A stretch of DNA of 64,000 nucleotides, taken from the NCBI GenBank assembly GCA_022578965.1, contig MU400535.1:62001-126000 (forward strand), in the 5' to 3' direction. How positions within the stretch are numbered: position 1 is the first letter of the stretch; each line of letters opens with the position of its first letter. The stretch comes from Xylaria sp. FL1777 (taxonomy: Eukaryota > Ascomycota > Sordariomycetes > Xylariales > Xylariaceae). This document shows, piece after piece, positions 31,323 to 45,508 of the stretch. Both the position numbers and the translations under genes were made by a program. Under the pieces are notes generated by a model. The model was not told the DNA's origin and did not search any database. It worked only from the letters and a program-made list of their open reading frames with translations.

Positions 31323-34300
31323 ATGGCGAACCTCCATTTCGCGCACTCTGATGCGCCTCTCAAGACGGTAGAGGAGATTCAATTCGGTCTTCTCTCGCCC
31401 GAAGAGATCAAGAATATGAGTGTTGCACACATAATGTACCCCGAGACCATGGACGAGACACGCACCAAACCGCGTCAGAACGGATTGAACGACCCGCGTC
31501 TTGGCTCCGTCGATCGTCAGTTCAAGTGCGCCACGTGTCTTGAGAACATGTCGGAATGTCCTGGCCATTTCGGTCACATCGAGCTTGCGAAACCCGTCTA
31601 TCACCCTGGCTTTATCAAGAAGGTCAAGAAGATCTTGGAGATCGTCTGCACCAATTGCAGCAAAGTCAAGGCAGATAGAGTCAGTCACCTGCTCTTGTGT
31701 CCTGAGTTCACTGGATCTTGTTGATGCTAATGCGCCCACCACAGGATGATCCAGAGTTTGCGGCTGCTGTTGCCACCCGTGACCCCAAGACCCGTTTCCA
31801 GCGCGTATGGACTGTCTGCAAAGGCAAAAACATATGCAGCAACGAGATCCCCAAGGACGAAGATAAGGAGTATGAGCCTCATAATAAACCTAAGCAACTT
31901 GGCCATGGTGGCTGCGGAAATGCCCAGCCCAAGATACGATTGGGCGCCCTTAAGCTCACCGCCGTCTCTGAGGAGAAGGACGAAGAGAATAACAAGTCGA
32001 AGAACACGATCAATATCACACCAGAGATGGCACTTAACATCCTCAAGAACATTTCCGACAGTGACCTACGAGATATGGGCTTGAACAAGGATTATGCTCG
32101 ACCTGAGTGGATGATCATTACCGTCTTGCCTGTACCTCCACCGCCCGTCAGACCAAGTATTTCCATGGACGGCACCGGCCAGGGTCTTCGAAATGAAGAT
32201 GATTTAACTTACAAGCTCGGTGACGTTCTTCGTGCTAATAGCAATGTCCGACAAGCGCTACAGGAAGGCTCAGCTGGCCACATTGCCCATGAGTTTGACA
32301 CGCTTCTACAATATCACGTTGCAACTTTGATGGATAATGATATTGCTGGTCAACCTCAGGCACTCCAGAAGAGTGGGCGTCCAGTCAAATCTATCCGAGC
32401 TCGTCTAAAGGGCAAAGAAGGTCGGCTCCGAGGAAATTTAATGGGAAAGCGAGTTGATTTTTCGGCTCGTACAGTCATCACGGGTGATGCAAATATATCC
32501 CTGGATGAAGTAGGAGTCCCTAGGAGTATCGCACGCACATTAACTTATCCTGAGACGGTTACTCCCTACAACATCTCTCGTCTGCACAAACTCGTTCAGA
32601 ACGGTCCAAATGAGCATCCGGGTGCGAAGTACGTTGTCCGCTCAGATGGAACCCGCATCGATCTCCGACACCATAAACGTGCTGGTCAAATTTCCTTAGA
32701 GTACGGCTGGAAGGTGGAACGCCATCTTCAAGACGGTGACTACATCATCTTCAACCGTCAGCCATCTCTACACAAAGAATCTATGATGGGTCACCGTGTT
32801 AAGGTTATGCCTTACTCTACTTTCCGGCTAAATTTGTCTGTGACCTCACCTTACAATGCTGATTTCGATGGCGATGAGATGAATCTTCATGTCCCTCAAA
32901 CAGAAGAGACGCGTGCTGAGATCAAAGAGCTATGTATGGTGCCGCTCAACATCGTCTCCCCTCAGCGGAATGGCCCGTTGATGGGTATTGTACAAGATAC
33001 TTTGGCAGGCGTTTACAAAATGTGCCGCCGCGATGTTTTCCTCACCAAAGAACAAGTCATGAATATTCTATTGTGGGTGCCCAATTGGGATGGCATCATC
33101 CCTCAACCCTCAATCGTTAAACCAAGACCTCGCTGGACAGGGAAGCAACTCGTCAGTATGATCATTCCGCGGGAGATCAGCCTTTACACCAAACCAGGGG
33201 AGAAGGGCAGTGACCCCTATTCTCCATTAAAGGATGATGGTGTGCTAATCCAGACTGGCGAGCTTTTATTCGGGCTCCTAACCAAGAAGAATATCGGTGC
33301 CGCTAGTGGCGGTATCGTGCACTTGTGTTACAATGAGCTTGGATCTGACGGTGCTATGGCATTTCTTAATGGTTGCCAACGCGTCATCAATTACTGGCTT
33401 CTCCATAATGGCCATAGTATTGGTATAGGTGATACTATTCCAGATAAAGGCACAATCGAGAAAATTCAAGAACATATCGATGGACAAAAGGCCATCGTCG
33501 CTGGTTTGACTGCTGAAGCAGCTGCAAATACGCTTGAAGCGCTTCCTGGCATGAACATCAGAGAAACATTCGAGAGCAAAGTCTCAAAGGCTCTCAATGA
33601 CGCTCGAGATAAAGCAGGTACAACAACTGAGAACAACTTAAAAGATTCCAACAATGCTGTTGTCATGGCACGATCTGGGTCAAAGGGATCATCAATCAAT
33701 ATTTCTCAAATGACGGCTCTAGTCGGTCAGCAGGTGGTTGAGGGCAAACGTATCCCGTTCGGTTTCAAATACCGGACTTTACCGCATTTTACGAAGGATG
33801 ACTATTCGCCGGAAGCTCGTGGCTTTGTTGAAAATTCATACTTGCGTGGTTTAACACCTTCGGAGTTTTATTTTCACGCCATGGCAGGTCGTGAGGGTTT
33901 GATTGACACTGCCGTCAAGACCGCTGAAACGGGTTACATCCAACGACGTCTAGTCAAAGCTCTTGAAGATGTAAGCGCTCGTTATGATGGTACTGTTCGG
34001 AATTCACTTGGTGATATCATTCAATTTGTGTACGGTGAGGATGGACTTGATGCTATGCACATAGAGAAGCAAGGCATGGATCACTGGATGATACGGAATG
34101 TTGATTTCGAAAAACGCTACCGTCTTGATGTCATGGACACGCTCCCAGCAAGTGTCACGGATTCTCTCGAATATATCCAGGATATTGCAGGGGATCCTCA
34201 GGCTCAAGAATTGCTCGACTATGAGTATGAAACCCTACAAAAGGATTGTGAGTTCTTGAGACAACTCAAGATACACGATGAGAAACTGGACTCGTCATTT

Positions 34301-36706
34301 CAACTTCCACTAAACGTGGGTCGATTAATTGAAAGCTCGAAAAGACTCCTTAAGGTGGATGATACAAAATCGAGCAATCTTACACCTCAGGATGTCATTC
34401 CTGTCGTCAAAAACCTGCTGGACGGTATGACTGTCGTCCCTGGTTCTGACAGGGTGTCAAAGGAAGCAGACCACAATGCTACGTTACTTTTCAAGGCCCT
34501 TCTTCGTTCGAAATTGGCCTTCAAGCGACTAGCTTGCTTCCATCGGTTGGATAAAATGGCGTTCCATCACGTAATCGGAGAGCTAGATCGTAAGTGGCGC
34601 AGATCCATGGTTAATCCAGGTGAAATGGTTGGTGTTTTGGCTGCTCAGTCAATTGGTGAACCGGCCACTCAGATGACCTTGAATACCTTCCATTTTACGG
34701 GTATTGCGTCGAAGAATGTCACACTTGGTGTTCCACGACTGAAAGAGATTTTGAACGTGGCTAGTAACATCAAAACGCCTTCAATGTTAGTGTATCAAGA
34801 CGGCAATCCAACTCAGGATCAAGCAAAGAAGCTGCGTAGTATGGTGGAACACACAAATCTACGTTCCGTCACTGCTATCACCGAGATCTATTATGATCCT
34901 GTGATTGATGCAACGAACATCCCAGAAGATAACGACATGGTCGAGTCATATTTCCTTATACCTGACGAAACAGGGCCTCCTATCGAGAAACAGTCGCGAT
35001 GGTTGCTCCGTATCGTGCTTGACAGACAAAAGATGCTTGACAAAGGATTAACTATCGACGATGTTGTCGTGCGACTTAAACAAGATTACGGCAGTGATCT
35101 AGCTATCATCCCTAGTGATGATAACAGCCCGAACCAAGTCATCCGTATACGCCCCATGCCAGACGATAAGGACGATGGCGATAAGGCTATTGAGGATGAT
35201 ATCATGCTGAAGCGTCTAGCAGATCATCTCTTGGAGAATCTGACACTCCGTGGTGTCAAGGGTGTTGAACGAGCTTTCCTCAACACTACCGCGAGGATCA
35301 TCGAAGACGAGAGTGGTGCATTGGTTCAGGAGAAGGGCCCTGGCAGATGCGAAGAGTGGTATTTAGACACGTCAGGCACTTCTCTACGGGAAGTCTTGGC
35401 CGTCGAAGGTGTGGATGCCAGGCGCACTTCTTCGAACGATCTATGGCAGATAGTTGATGTGTTCGGCATTGAGGCAGCTCGCGGGGCTCTCTTGAATGAA
35501 CTGAGACGAGTCCTGGCATTCGATGGTTCGTATGTCAACGAGCGACATCTATCTCTTCTCGTTGACGTCATGACGTATCGTGGTAGCATTGCTGCCGTTA
35601 CAAGACACGGTATCAATCGTGCTGATACTGGAGCGTTGATGAGGTGTTCGTTTGAAGAGACTGTGGAAATCCTATTGGAGGCTGCTTCTCTTGGTGAACT
35701 CGACGATTGCAGAGGTATCTCCGAGAATGTCATGCTAGGTCAACTTGCCCCAATGGGTACTGGACATTTCCAGGTCTTCTTGGATCCAAAAATGCTGGAT
35801 ACAGTCATTTCAGACAATTCTAGGATGAGGCTTGTGTCCGACATGGCAGTAACAGGAAACCAAATGGATGGCGCTGCTACACCGTACGATACGGGTTCAC
35901 CTATGACAGACAGCGGATATGGCATGAGCCTTGCTTCGCCTTCTATGGGAATGGGCAACTTCTCCCCTATTGTCGGTGCCGGTTCGGACAACGGACCTGG
36001 CTCCCTCTCTGAGTATGGACCTTTGGGTGGTGCTACTAGCCCGTACAGGCCAACCAGTCCAGGTGGTACCAGTCCTTTCTCACCATCGTCACCTCTTGGG
36101 TATGGGAATTATTCACCAACATCGCCAGGTGGTGGATACTCGCCAACTTCGCCTATGCAAGGTGGCCGTTATCCCACATCACCCTCGTTCAGTCCAGCTT
36201 CACCTTCGTTCTCCCCTACCTCTCCTGGCTACATCTCAACGAGTCCTAATTATAGTCCAACCTCGCCAAATTACTCGCCCACTTCACCAGCCGGACACTA
36301 CTCTCCTACTTCGCCAGCAGGACATTCTCCCGCCTCGCCGAGCTACTCTCCGACCAGTCCATCGTATAGCCCGACTTCTCCCCAATACGGCCGTGGTTCG
36401 CCAGGTTACTCGCCAGCTTCTCCCCATTTCTCACCTACCTCGCCCAATTCATATTCACCAACCAGCCCAGTTTACCGCCCACAGCAACAACCTTCGCCTA
36501 CAAGTCCCCACTACTCACCAACGGTTAGTACCTATTCACATGAAGCCAATTTCACTATACTAACAAGCAACTGTAGTCCCCCTCATTCAATTCTCCTGGG
36601 CCTGGTGGCAGCACTAGCCCCAAGTAGTATGTATTCCCAGCCATTTTGATGCTACTGTACTAATTCTATCAACAACAGCTCTCCTAGTTCGCCAAAGCAA
36701 AACTGA
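31323..36706 (+). CDS. RPB1: DNA-directed RNA polymerase II largest subunit
   Basis: 1737 residues in four exons: 31323-31679, 31745-36523, 36577-36626 and 36679-36706. The introns (65, 53 and 52 nt) keep frame. Start context is CAACCATGG. RPB1 forms the catalytic cleft of Pol II. Visible parts: clamp Zn motif [17 protein letters not shown] (about 66-82) and CTNC; active-site loop [15 protein letters not shown] (three Mg-binding Asp, about 490); bridge helix near [20 protein letters not shown] (about 833); trigger loop region [19 protein letters not shown] (about 1088). The C-terminal domain starts near 1548 and holds about 25 YSPTSPS-like heptads, many degenerate (FSPASPS, YISTSPN), and ends YSPSSPKQN across two small final exons. 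The length is usual for filamentous fungi. Confidence 0.96.
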
Positions 36707-39700
36707 GCAAACTCCTAGCTGTGTGGGGCACACACTTTACCTGATCGTTTGAATAAAATACCAAGGCGTCAGCAAAAGATTTCATTGCATCAGGGCGTTT
36801 CTGCGATTTCTATTTCGCTTCTGTGGCCGCTTTTCTCCTAATGAACGTCTCGATGGCGAACTATTCACATAATTGACAAAGAAAGATTTTCTACTATTCG
36901 TCTTTTGCATCAAACCCAAGACTAGACAGATTGGTAGCACAAAAGTACATTTTTCCGAAAGGTAGAAAACCTTTTCTACTACACGAAAAAAAACCAAAAA
37001 CCAAAAAAAAGCACCTGGACGGAACGGTTCATTGTCAGTATATTGTACAAATAAGAATAAGCGATGGGGGGCAACACGACTGGTTTTCAGTTTCTCTCCT
37101 AGATGTTGGGTGATGAACTAAGTGATAAGACAGAAGATTGGCATTTTATTTAACGCAACCTCGCAGACTGAATGAATCGATGGTGGGCGTATCGCATGGA
37201 AGTTAGGATGCGTGGAATGTTGCCGAGGCACGAAAAGCGCCGTAGGCTGGTCAGGAAAGAGGGGCAACATATGGCCGAAAGGTTCAGATCAAGAGACATG
37301 CAATCAGACAAGTCAACAACAGGTTGACATTGTCAGACCGCGAGCAACGAATACTCTAGGGGGGTTCATGTTCAACGTCTCGTTTTAGTCGATAGATACG
37401 TTCAGCAAACAGAGATTTGCGAGCTTGCACATCGTCTTCTTAGCACCTTGTTTGGTCAGTAATAAATGATGATGATATCACAAAAAGACTCCTCTTTTTT
37501 TGCATTTTTTGAATTGGTTTTGTCTGCGCACAGGATAACATGAGTGTTTCGTACATACCGTCTCAAGTCATATAGTGAGTGAGTGATATGACTAGAGTCC
37601 TTAAAGACAATCAAGTTTTATTCGAGTCACGTCATAAAGCATTAAAACAGTTGACACAAGTTAAAGAAAATACTACCCAAGCGCCACAATTTAGAGCAGG
37701 CAGGTATAGTACCGGCACACATGAACAAGGCTACCGAGAGATACATTCACGTGAAGTACATCGATATGTATGTTGCCTGCTCTGACGCTCACAGGGGGTG
37801 CGTGTATTAACAGGGCAGCGCAATCACGGTTCCAGAGTGTCGGGTCGGGTCTGCTGGGCTGTACTATACTGTACTTCGGTCTACATATGTACATACATGC
37901 ATACCTCCATACATACTTGTTTAGAGTTGGCAACAACTCTGACTCTGATATTACCCCTATCCACGCGATTGCTGCCTAACTCAAAAGGGTACCCACGCAT
38001 GTGGCCCTGAGGCGGAAAAAGAAAAGAAGAATTAAACGTAAAAAGAGAGTTAAAAGTTAAAAAAAACTAAAAACTAACAACTAACAGAAGTCTTATTTGT
38101 ACCTCAATTCATTATTCTACTTAATTCTAGATATGGGGCATAATAAGTCCGAGTGACTCAAGTGGACGTGGCTTGGCATCAACCAGTTAGTCAGTCAGTC
38201 AGTCAGTCATGCAACTTGCGAGAGATCGAAGCCCCCATGTTATTTCTTTTTGTCTCTCAGCCTTACTATTGATTAAGACTTGGAGGACTCCGGCCTCGGG
38301 TCATTTCCCGTAGCCTCGGAATAGGGGGTACCCTGATGGTGAAACGCGGGGCACCGCGCGATATTCGCGGCTGGTCCAGCTGGATGCGATCCGCGCGGTC
38401 CCGCGCGTCTGCACTCATTTGCAGCCTCGCTAGCGTCGGTTGAGCCAGATATGTCGCGCAGGAAGGCTATAGGGCGACGAGGCCCTGGAACGCATTGAGG
38501 TAATTATATTGATCGGTCCCAGTTAGCTGCGTCGCATAGGTACATTGGTGCGCCGGTTTCAGGGGTAGCCTGCGTAACGGTCGTTGGAGCTGGGAGCTGG
38601 GAGCTAACGCAAGAGCAAGGCTAGACGCAGAACTTGCCACCAACAATAGTCTATCTAGCCGCGATTATTCCTCATTTCAAAGGAAATGAAGACATCATAC
38701 AGTGCTACCTATCGGCTGGCATGCCGGATCGCTGGCTGTTGTTTTTGCTATCTATGCTTGCCATCAATTGGTGATAGGCAGGGCTAGACGGCGAGTTCTC
38801 GGTCAAAAAGTCAGGTGCGATATATTCGCAAGACGAGGCTCGTGTGCTCCCTAATAGGCAAGTATCCAGAAGCGGAAGAGGAACCAGCGGGTCGGAACCA
38901 ACGAGTGGTATCCGGCAGAACGGATCTTGGAGATGACGATATCATTATATGGATATCCCGCTCCGCCAGTATCCCGACAAAGAATTGTGAGTCACCCGGT
39001 AGATACGGATAGACTAGAACCTCCATGATGACATGAGAGAAGAATCCTCGGACTTCCACGTTTATCACCAACGACGACGGGAACTCCCTTTTTTTCTAAC
39101 GAAAGGAGAATTCACATGAGTAAAATTGTCGATAGAGTAAGACAGCTCTAAACCTTGTGCAGACGACACGCCACCAACGGCTATATATGTGTCTGACGGG
39201 GCGGATACAAGTTGGATTTGTCCAGAATGAAGCCGCACGCTTACGTATCATAAGATCGGAACATCGCAACCCGGATGCTCTGTTCGCCGCATGTGTCGTC
39301 TATATCAAGGAATGCGCGCAGAAGGATAGCTCTGGAACACCCGAACACGATACCGCAATCCTGTTCTTCACGCCAGGAATAACTCACTCGTAAGTTAGTA
39401 AGGCATGGGTTTATAAAAAGGGAAGATAAAGATAGCACTTGCTCGTCCTTGCGAACGAAGACGAGACACATCTTGATACGTTTGATATTTGCGCCACGAA
39501 GGTTGTTGGTTTGCGCCTCAAGAGGCATCATCTCGTTGGTCCGTGTTCATACTTTTTTATCTTAACGCCCCGAAGATGCAGTGGTGGGTGGAGGCCGAAA
39601 TGTAACGCTGACGCCATAGACCAGTGGTGGCTAGCCCTCAAACCGTGTCTAGAAAGAAAGGAGATAGGCCAAATTTGGCCATTGTCTCAGCACCACCCTC

Positions 39701-40050
39701 CCTGATGCATACTACATGGAGTGATGCTCCCACGTGGTGCGGTAGGAACCGTGGTCCTTTGGGATAGGGCTGACAGTGAAAAGTTGGTATCGTAGGTGTT
39801 TTGCAACTCCATTCGTAAATGCTCTGTATCTCACATCTTGGTGTCAGCTCGAATTCGACTAACCCGGATACCGTAGATTACAAATGTAGTCAGAGTACAC
39901 TACACATGGAAGGTCAACCAGTCCTGCCGCACAAGATATAGTGTTGGCTGCTCGGCATTAGGCGAACCTATATTTAACGGCGTTCTTTTTATACTAGACC
40001 TGTTCTGGGGTTCTCGATGTTTTGCCCCGTATTCTTCCAGATCAAGCATA
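36707..40050. other. Gene-poor region A
   Basis: No supported gene. It holds A-rich tracts (36985-37012, 38035-38075), a GTCA microsatellite (38189-38209), a GGGAGCT triplication (about 38588-38605) and a GC-rich patch (38330-38440). ORFs at 38811-39071 (-), 38815-39012 (+) and 39157-39393 (+) overlap or lie close together; they may be relics, but I recognise no domain. Confidence 0.5.
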
Positions 40051-42700
40051 GGCTCTATACAGGGGGTGTAGCCGGCCAATCAGTCGACCAGTACTTTCAT
40101 AAGTGAAGTTTGGAGCACCCCGGTAACACCCCGGTAACACCCTAGTTAGGATCCTGGCTACATTCTGGTTAACCTTGGCTCTGGTACTGAGCTTACCTGC
40201 AGAATGAGGAATAGGTCTGCATCATTATATTTGTGTATTTTGCGCTTCGCATTGTCGGAATGGTTTGATAGGACGTTCCATACATACTCAGTATGGGGTA
40301 AAGCAGCCACGCGTGTCAGTGCAGACCTACTTAGAGTCAGCTCCATTGCCCGTAGTGGAACACAAGGCGGAGATTAATTTGGTGCATTTGGATTCAGGGT
40401 TCTTTAGCTTGTTAGGAAGATCTTTGTTTGTACCTTCTAACTGGGATTATGAGTTGAGATAACGCCCGGGAGCTTGTACATAGTACTATGTTTCGGTTCA
40501 GATTGAGTCTCGACCTCCACATGTATTCGGGTTTAGTTATTTGGTAACTAAGGTTTTTGTGTTAGCCCCATGATGAAACATCTCATCTGGATAGAAAGGG
40601 GCAGAAATGGCGGCCTTGACGATTTGTAAAGACCCGTAGTATAGTACAATTCCAGTTTAGAGGCCCGATCCATTGAGCACAAGTCGTACGTCCCCAACAT
40701 GCCGGTGTACATATTAGGGCCGTCTTACCGTTGATGTCACTTGATCGATAGGTGAGGCCCGTCCCGGACATAGCCGCAAGTCCTATGCATCATATTACAT
40801 AACGGCGACCGGTATTCCTCAACGGCACAGATGAGTGGCCTAGTACGTTAGAACCTACTGGGAGTTCACGAGTTGTCTTAAATGACAACTATTAGCTCTA
40901 CTAATTGATCCCAATGACGGTGGAACGACCGTGATGGAAAGGTCCACAGACTACCCATCGGGGTCCTTAAGAAGATCCTGCTTAGCAACGCCCACTGCGT
41001 GTAGGACGAGTAGGCTGGTACAACGTAAGCCGTACATTCGCTGTGAACCCATCATCAAGTGACACGGCGTATTCGACACGTTGAGTATTGGTGGAATAGA
41101 TCTGGAGTCATTAGTTTCTGAACGCGGCCATCATCTGGATCGCGTCACAAGACGGTGGCACCGACTTCCTTGATGGCCGCCAGGGGCAGCATGTGAAGTG
41201 ATTTAATATCAGATGCTACTTGGGGCCGTCCGGGTTAGATGACTCGGCTGATTGCCCTGCTTGCTAATATACTCAGTAGTTAATCGGGGCTAACAAGGAG
41301 CACTAAATTCAAAAATCATGGTTAGCAAGAACGACTATTGCTATGCAAGGCACTTTACCAACGGCTTAATCAACCAGCTAAGTATACCCTCCCAATGACT
41401 GTTAGTACCTTGCCGAAGCCAACAATCGCAAGTCTCTAGAGTAGCTTCCATGTTAGCGGAGCGGATAGTCGCGTCTACTTAAGAACTTGATTCTTTGACA
41501 CCTTAGTGCTGCCTGGGACTCTGACGCTAGAGCAAAGTAGCTTTGCGGGCTCATTGGCGGCCCATCGCCATAGCTACTGCTGCTCTTACCTCAGACTTGC
41601 AGTAGTTCCATTTTAGGCTTCTGGAATATCATACCTACTTACCTTGGTATTTGACAGTCCTGTTCGACGTCTCGCCATTCCGCGTGACAGGCAGTGTCAT
41701 TGCCTCGAGTAGGATGTGAATTCCGCCCGGAAGACGAGTTTAGCTCATGCAGTGTCAATGAAATACGGTCACTCAGCTGTTCGTTACGTTACATTACAGT
41801 CGACATATCTGAGTAAGTGCCGCATCTTGCTTCTACTGCTGGCTGCAAGGTCCCGATAGCGATCCAGTTGCACTCGCGGTTCAGCAAACGTAGGTAGAAT
41901 GCGCAAACCACCCAGCGGATAGAGCGAGCGGGAGGCGGAAGTACTGCAGACTGCAGTGGTCTGTCACGCTCCGATCCGCAGACCAAAAGCGCTGACGCAT
42001 AATCCCGTCGCTCGTCAGGTTACCTCTCATCCAGTGCGATGTTACACCAGCAGAGAGCCAACATAACTAGTTAGGTCTTGATGATCGAGTGTATGCCTTA
42101 CCGGACTAGCATCAGGTGTGCAATCTAGTTGTAGGATAGTATCATAGGTATGCCCGACGGAAGCCTGGTTGGGCGGCGTGCAGGCTACCTCAGTTGAAAT
42201 CTAGGCTTCGTAAACTGCCAAATCCAGGTGTTGAAGAAAAATTTCAATATGACGGTGGTTACTCTGGTCGGGCCGTTGTGGCAAAGTTGGCGCGGGCCGC
42301 TTCAACGGGCCAACGTCAGGTCCAAGCCTGCCTTAGTTGCGGATCTCGGACCACACAGAATAGTACAAAGAAACTATGACAGATCAGTCTCAGCTCCTCT
42401 AGGGGGGACCACAGCGGAAGAGCCATGAGAAATGGATGAAGTAAGAGCAGGAGAGGGTGACGGTCAATTAGTTCGTGATGAAGATCGGCTAATGCGACGA
42501 CTACAGTGTTTTGGTAGATAGTGCGTTGGTGTTAGCGTTAGATACGAGATGGGGAGCTGGACTACGATTGGGCTTTGGAGAAGTGGACAGTCCCATGTGG
42601 AATGTGGAGAAGAAGGGGTGGGTCGGCAGAAATTGGGAGATGAAACCTATTGGACAGCAGGGGAGAAATATGGGGTCCTCGAACCATGCTCCTTAGGTAA
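40051..42700. other. Gene-poor region B, dense in stops
   Basis: No supported gene and no ORF above 70 residues. Base composition is near even and almost free of the low-complexity and TACCTA motifs seen elsewhere. A short tandem ACCCCGGTAAC occurs near 40115-40141. Confidence 0.5.
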
Positions 42701-44621
42701 ACTACCTACAGATGTAGCTACATATGTACATCTTAGGGCTAGGTAGGTAGGTATAAAGTACACATGTACATATAGGGAGTGTAAATGGATTAGGTCCCTA
42801 GTGCAATTATCCATAACCCACTCAACAACCTGCTCCGATAGACGGGGCTAGACAGAGGTGAACCACACCGCCTCCGATCCCATAGTACAGGCAGTACTGG
42901 GACGGGTTCGGGTAGTATACTATGGATAAGCAAACATGCGTGGACATAGATCCCTGGTTCTGCTACAGAAAAGGCACTTTTGACCTCTTACCCAGGGCAA
43001 GCGCTCAGCGACAAACGACGTCACATGATGAAATGCATATGCGAGGTTCGCAGCTTCCTGTATGTCCCAGTTTGAACTCACCACGTCGGGCCTTCCATGG
43101 ATAGTAAGGATAGTTCCTCCGACACCTAGTTATGTCCGTAGATGGCCATCATTGTTCTTGCCGCGACACGTTTGGCGATGCAGCACGACCGGCTGTCGGC
43201 ATGAACCTCTCGGCGGGATTCAAACTGGCCTGCCCAGGTTCTACATCGTCTCGGCCCAGTGCCTTCGGGAGCCGTGCTTCCTGACAGCGGGTGTGTCAAC
43301 GGAAAGATCCTTCCCGCCGTCGTACCGTGCCGCCAAATACTCCAGCATAGCAAAAATCGACGGTCCTGTCCGGCTAGGTCGCTACCCGATCTTGCTGCTT
43401 GCTCGTCACCACATATGCCCAGTCTGGCACGAGTGATACCGGGACTGGCAGGTAATGTATTCAAGTGAAACGAAAATGGTATTCGAAATAGTGTAACATA
43501 CCCAAACGTCCAGCATGCAGAACGCAGAACAAAATATTCGGGATACATCCAAGCACCGCTCCTATTTTTGCCGACCAAATGAAGCCCCTGCTGCATATGC
43601 ACCAAAAAAAGAAATAGACGACATCCTGTGAAAGAAGAAGGACCTCAGGTCGCGATATCACACGTTCTCTGTGGGAAAACAGATATCATAGAAAAAATAA
43701 ACCAGACACCAATGCGATTGCTCGCCCCCGTTCTTATAGCCGTTCCTATTCATAATCCCATTCATGATCCTACTGCTGGTTTTTGTTTAGCCGTGTCTCG
43801 TGTCGGAAAGAAACTATGCTTGCAGTGCCTTTCCTATAAGCGACATTAGAGCACTGTCATGACTATAAGAAAGGGGCGGGTCGTCGTACTCGCTATAGTG
43901 TACTCTCCTTCCGATGCTTAATGGAGTTCACATTGTACTGTGTAGAAAGTCTGTGTGTCTCGGGGGCCGCCACAGGTCGAAGGACTGCCGCAAGGCACGA
44001 TACCCATATCTCGGGAGTGGCCGCAGCTGTAGCAGATGATCTGGCGAGTGCACATCTTGAAACGTTGGGGGCTGTTGGACTTATCGGTGGGACCTTAGGA
44101 ATGATTCGCGGTAATGAGAGATCGAGATAGCCCGTTGAGTCGGTAACTCGATGACGCACTTTGAGAGTAGTCGAGCTCTTTCGACTGATATAGGTCGTAG
44201 CAAGACAATGATAGTTGTGGTTGATTATTCCTGAGTTGGCAAGACCTGATAGTGATGCTGATGACGACGGATAGTGACCATGTAGTTGCTGTAGTAGCAA
44301 GAAGAGTAGCAGCAGTAGTAGTAGGAATAGTAGTGGTGGTGATGTGGTGATGGTATGAGAGTATAATGCAGTTTGTCAAGGGGTGGGAAAACAAACATTT
44401 ATATAAATGTCACGAAAGCGTCGGGTTTTGGTTAAGGAGTGGTGATGCTATCTTGCCCAATGATGAACATCAGGTCCATGTTTGTCGCGAGATTGCGTGG
44501 AGATCTGGATATCTGCCTTGAGATTTCTCTATCTTCTAACATGGCCGTTACATTTTGGGAGAGTCATTACTCTCTCCTAGGGGATACCAACAGTAGCAGT
44601 GCGATGCGTGGCGTGGCGTTA

Positions 44622-44646
44622 CTCACCGACCATCATGGTCGGTGAG
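44622..44646. repeat. 25-bp perfect inverted repeat
   Basis: Arms CTCACCGACCAT and ATGGTCGGTGAG (12 bp each) flank a single central C, so the sequence can extrude as a cruciform or, if transcribed, fold into a hairpin. No gene is nearby to explain it. It is not followed by a T run. Confidence 0.75.
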
Positions 44647-45485
44647 CGGGTCCAGCTATGTACTTGAACAAACACGCTACAAGGAACGACTTAGGAATAG
44701 CATCGATACACTTCATCTGTCATGGGAGCATCGAGAAGGCGGTCATCTGCCGGACGTCTGGACGTTGCAGTATCAATGTACGTACAACAGAGGCTTCAGC
44801 CATGGGAGGATTTCGGGGGTGTCTAGTTAGCCGAGGGAGTGGACGAGAATACGACACGGTCACAAGGTACCCGCGCTTGGGATAGTTCACCCAACGGTAA
44901 TGGTATGAATGGCATTGATGTTATGTGTATGCGTGTGCGTGTAAGTGTGTGTAAGTGTGTAATAAGAGAGAGCTTTAGCTAACTAAGCCAAGGTATAAGG
45001 AGTGTACTAGGGAATCTCGTGTAGTGAGAGCGGGAAGGATTGTGTTCGTCACTTCGCATGCAAGCAGGGAGCCACTAGGGTGATCGAATCGAGAGTTACT
45101 CACAAACAACGTTGGATTTGCCGAAAATTAGTTCGAGAAGATGGAGTGTTAGCATTGTTGGCATGCATGGTCTTCGACCACTTCTTTGTTAGGACGTCAC
45201 CAGTCCGTCCTATTGGCGGCAATCTCTCGCTACGTTATAGTAGTCATGCTGAGAGAGAAGCGCCATGCAGTAACAACACGCGCGAAGCGCGTCAGGCAGA
45301 AGTTGTCTAGACTATAGACCTGGGCAGAGTTTGGATACCTGCCTGGTAGGTAACCTCGGGTTGAGTCAACTGGACTTTCAACTAAGAATGGCTTGTAACA
45401 ACAGTAACAACGACAACAACAACAACTTACATGTACAACATGAGCACGAGCATAGGTATCCCATAGCCCCACATTGCGATATCTC

Positions 45486-45508
45486 AAAAAAAAAAAAAAA
45501 AAAAAAAA
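45486..45508 (+). repeat. Poly(A) run of 23
   Basis: An uninterrupted A23 follows GATATCTC. It may be a slippage tract or the tail of a retroposed sequence. I found no clear A/B boxes or target-site duplication around it. Confidence 0.6.

Noticed and set aside
45486..45508. A23 as proof of a SINE or processed pseudogene
   Set aside because: No Pol III boxes, coding remnant or target-site duplication could be found next to it.
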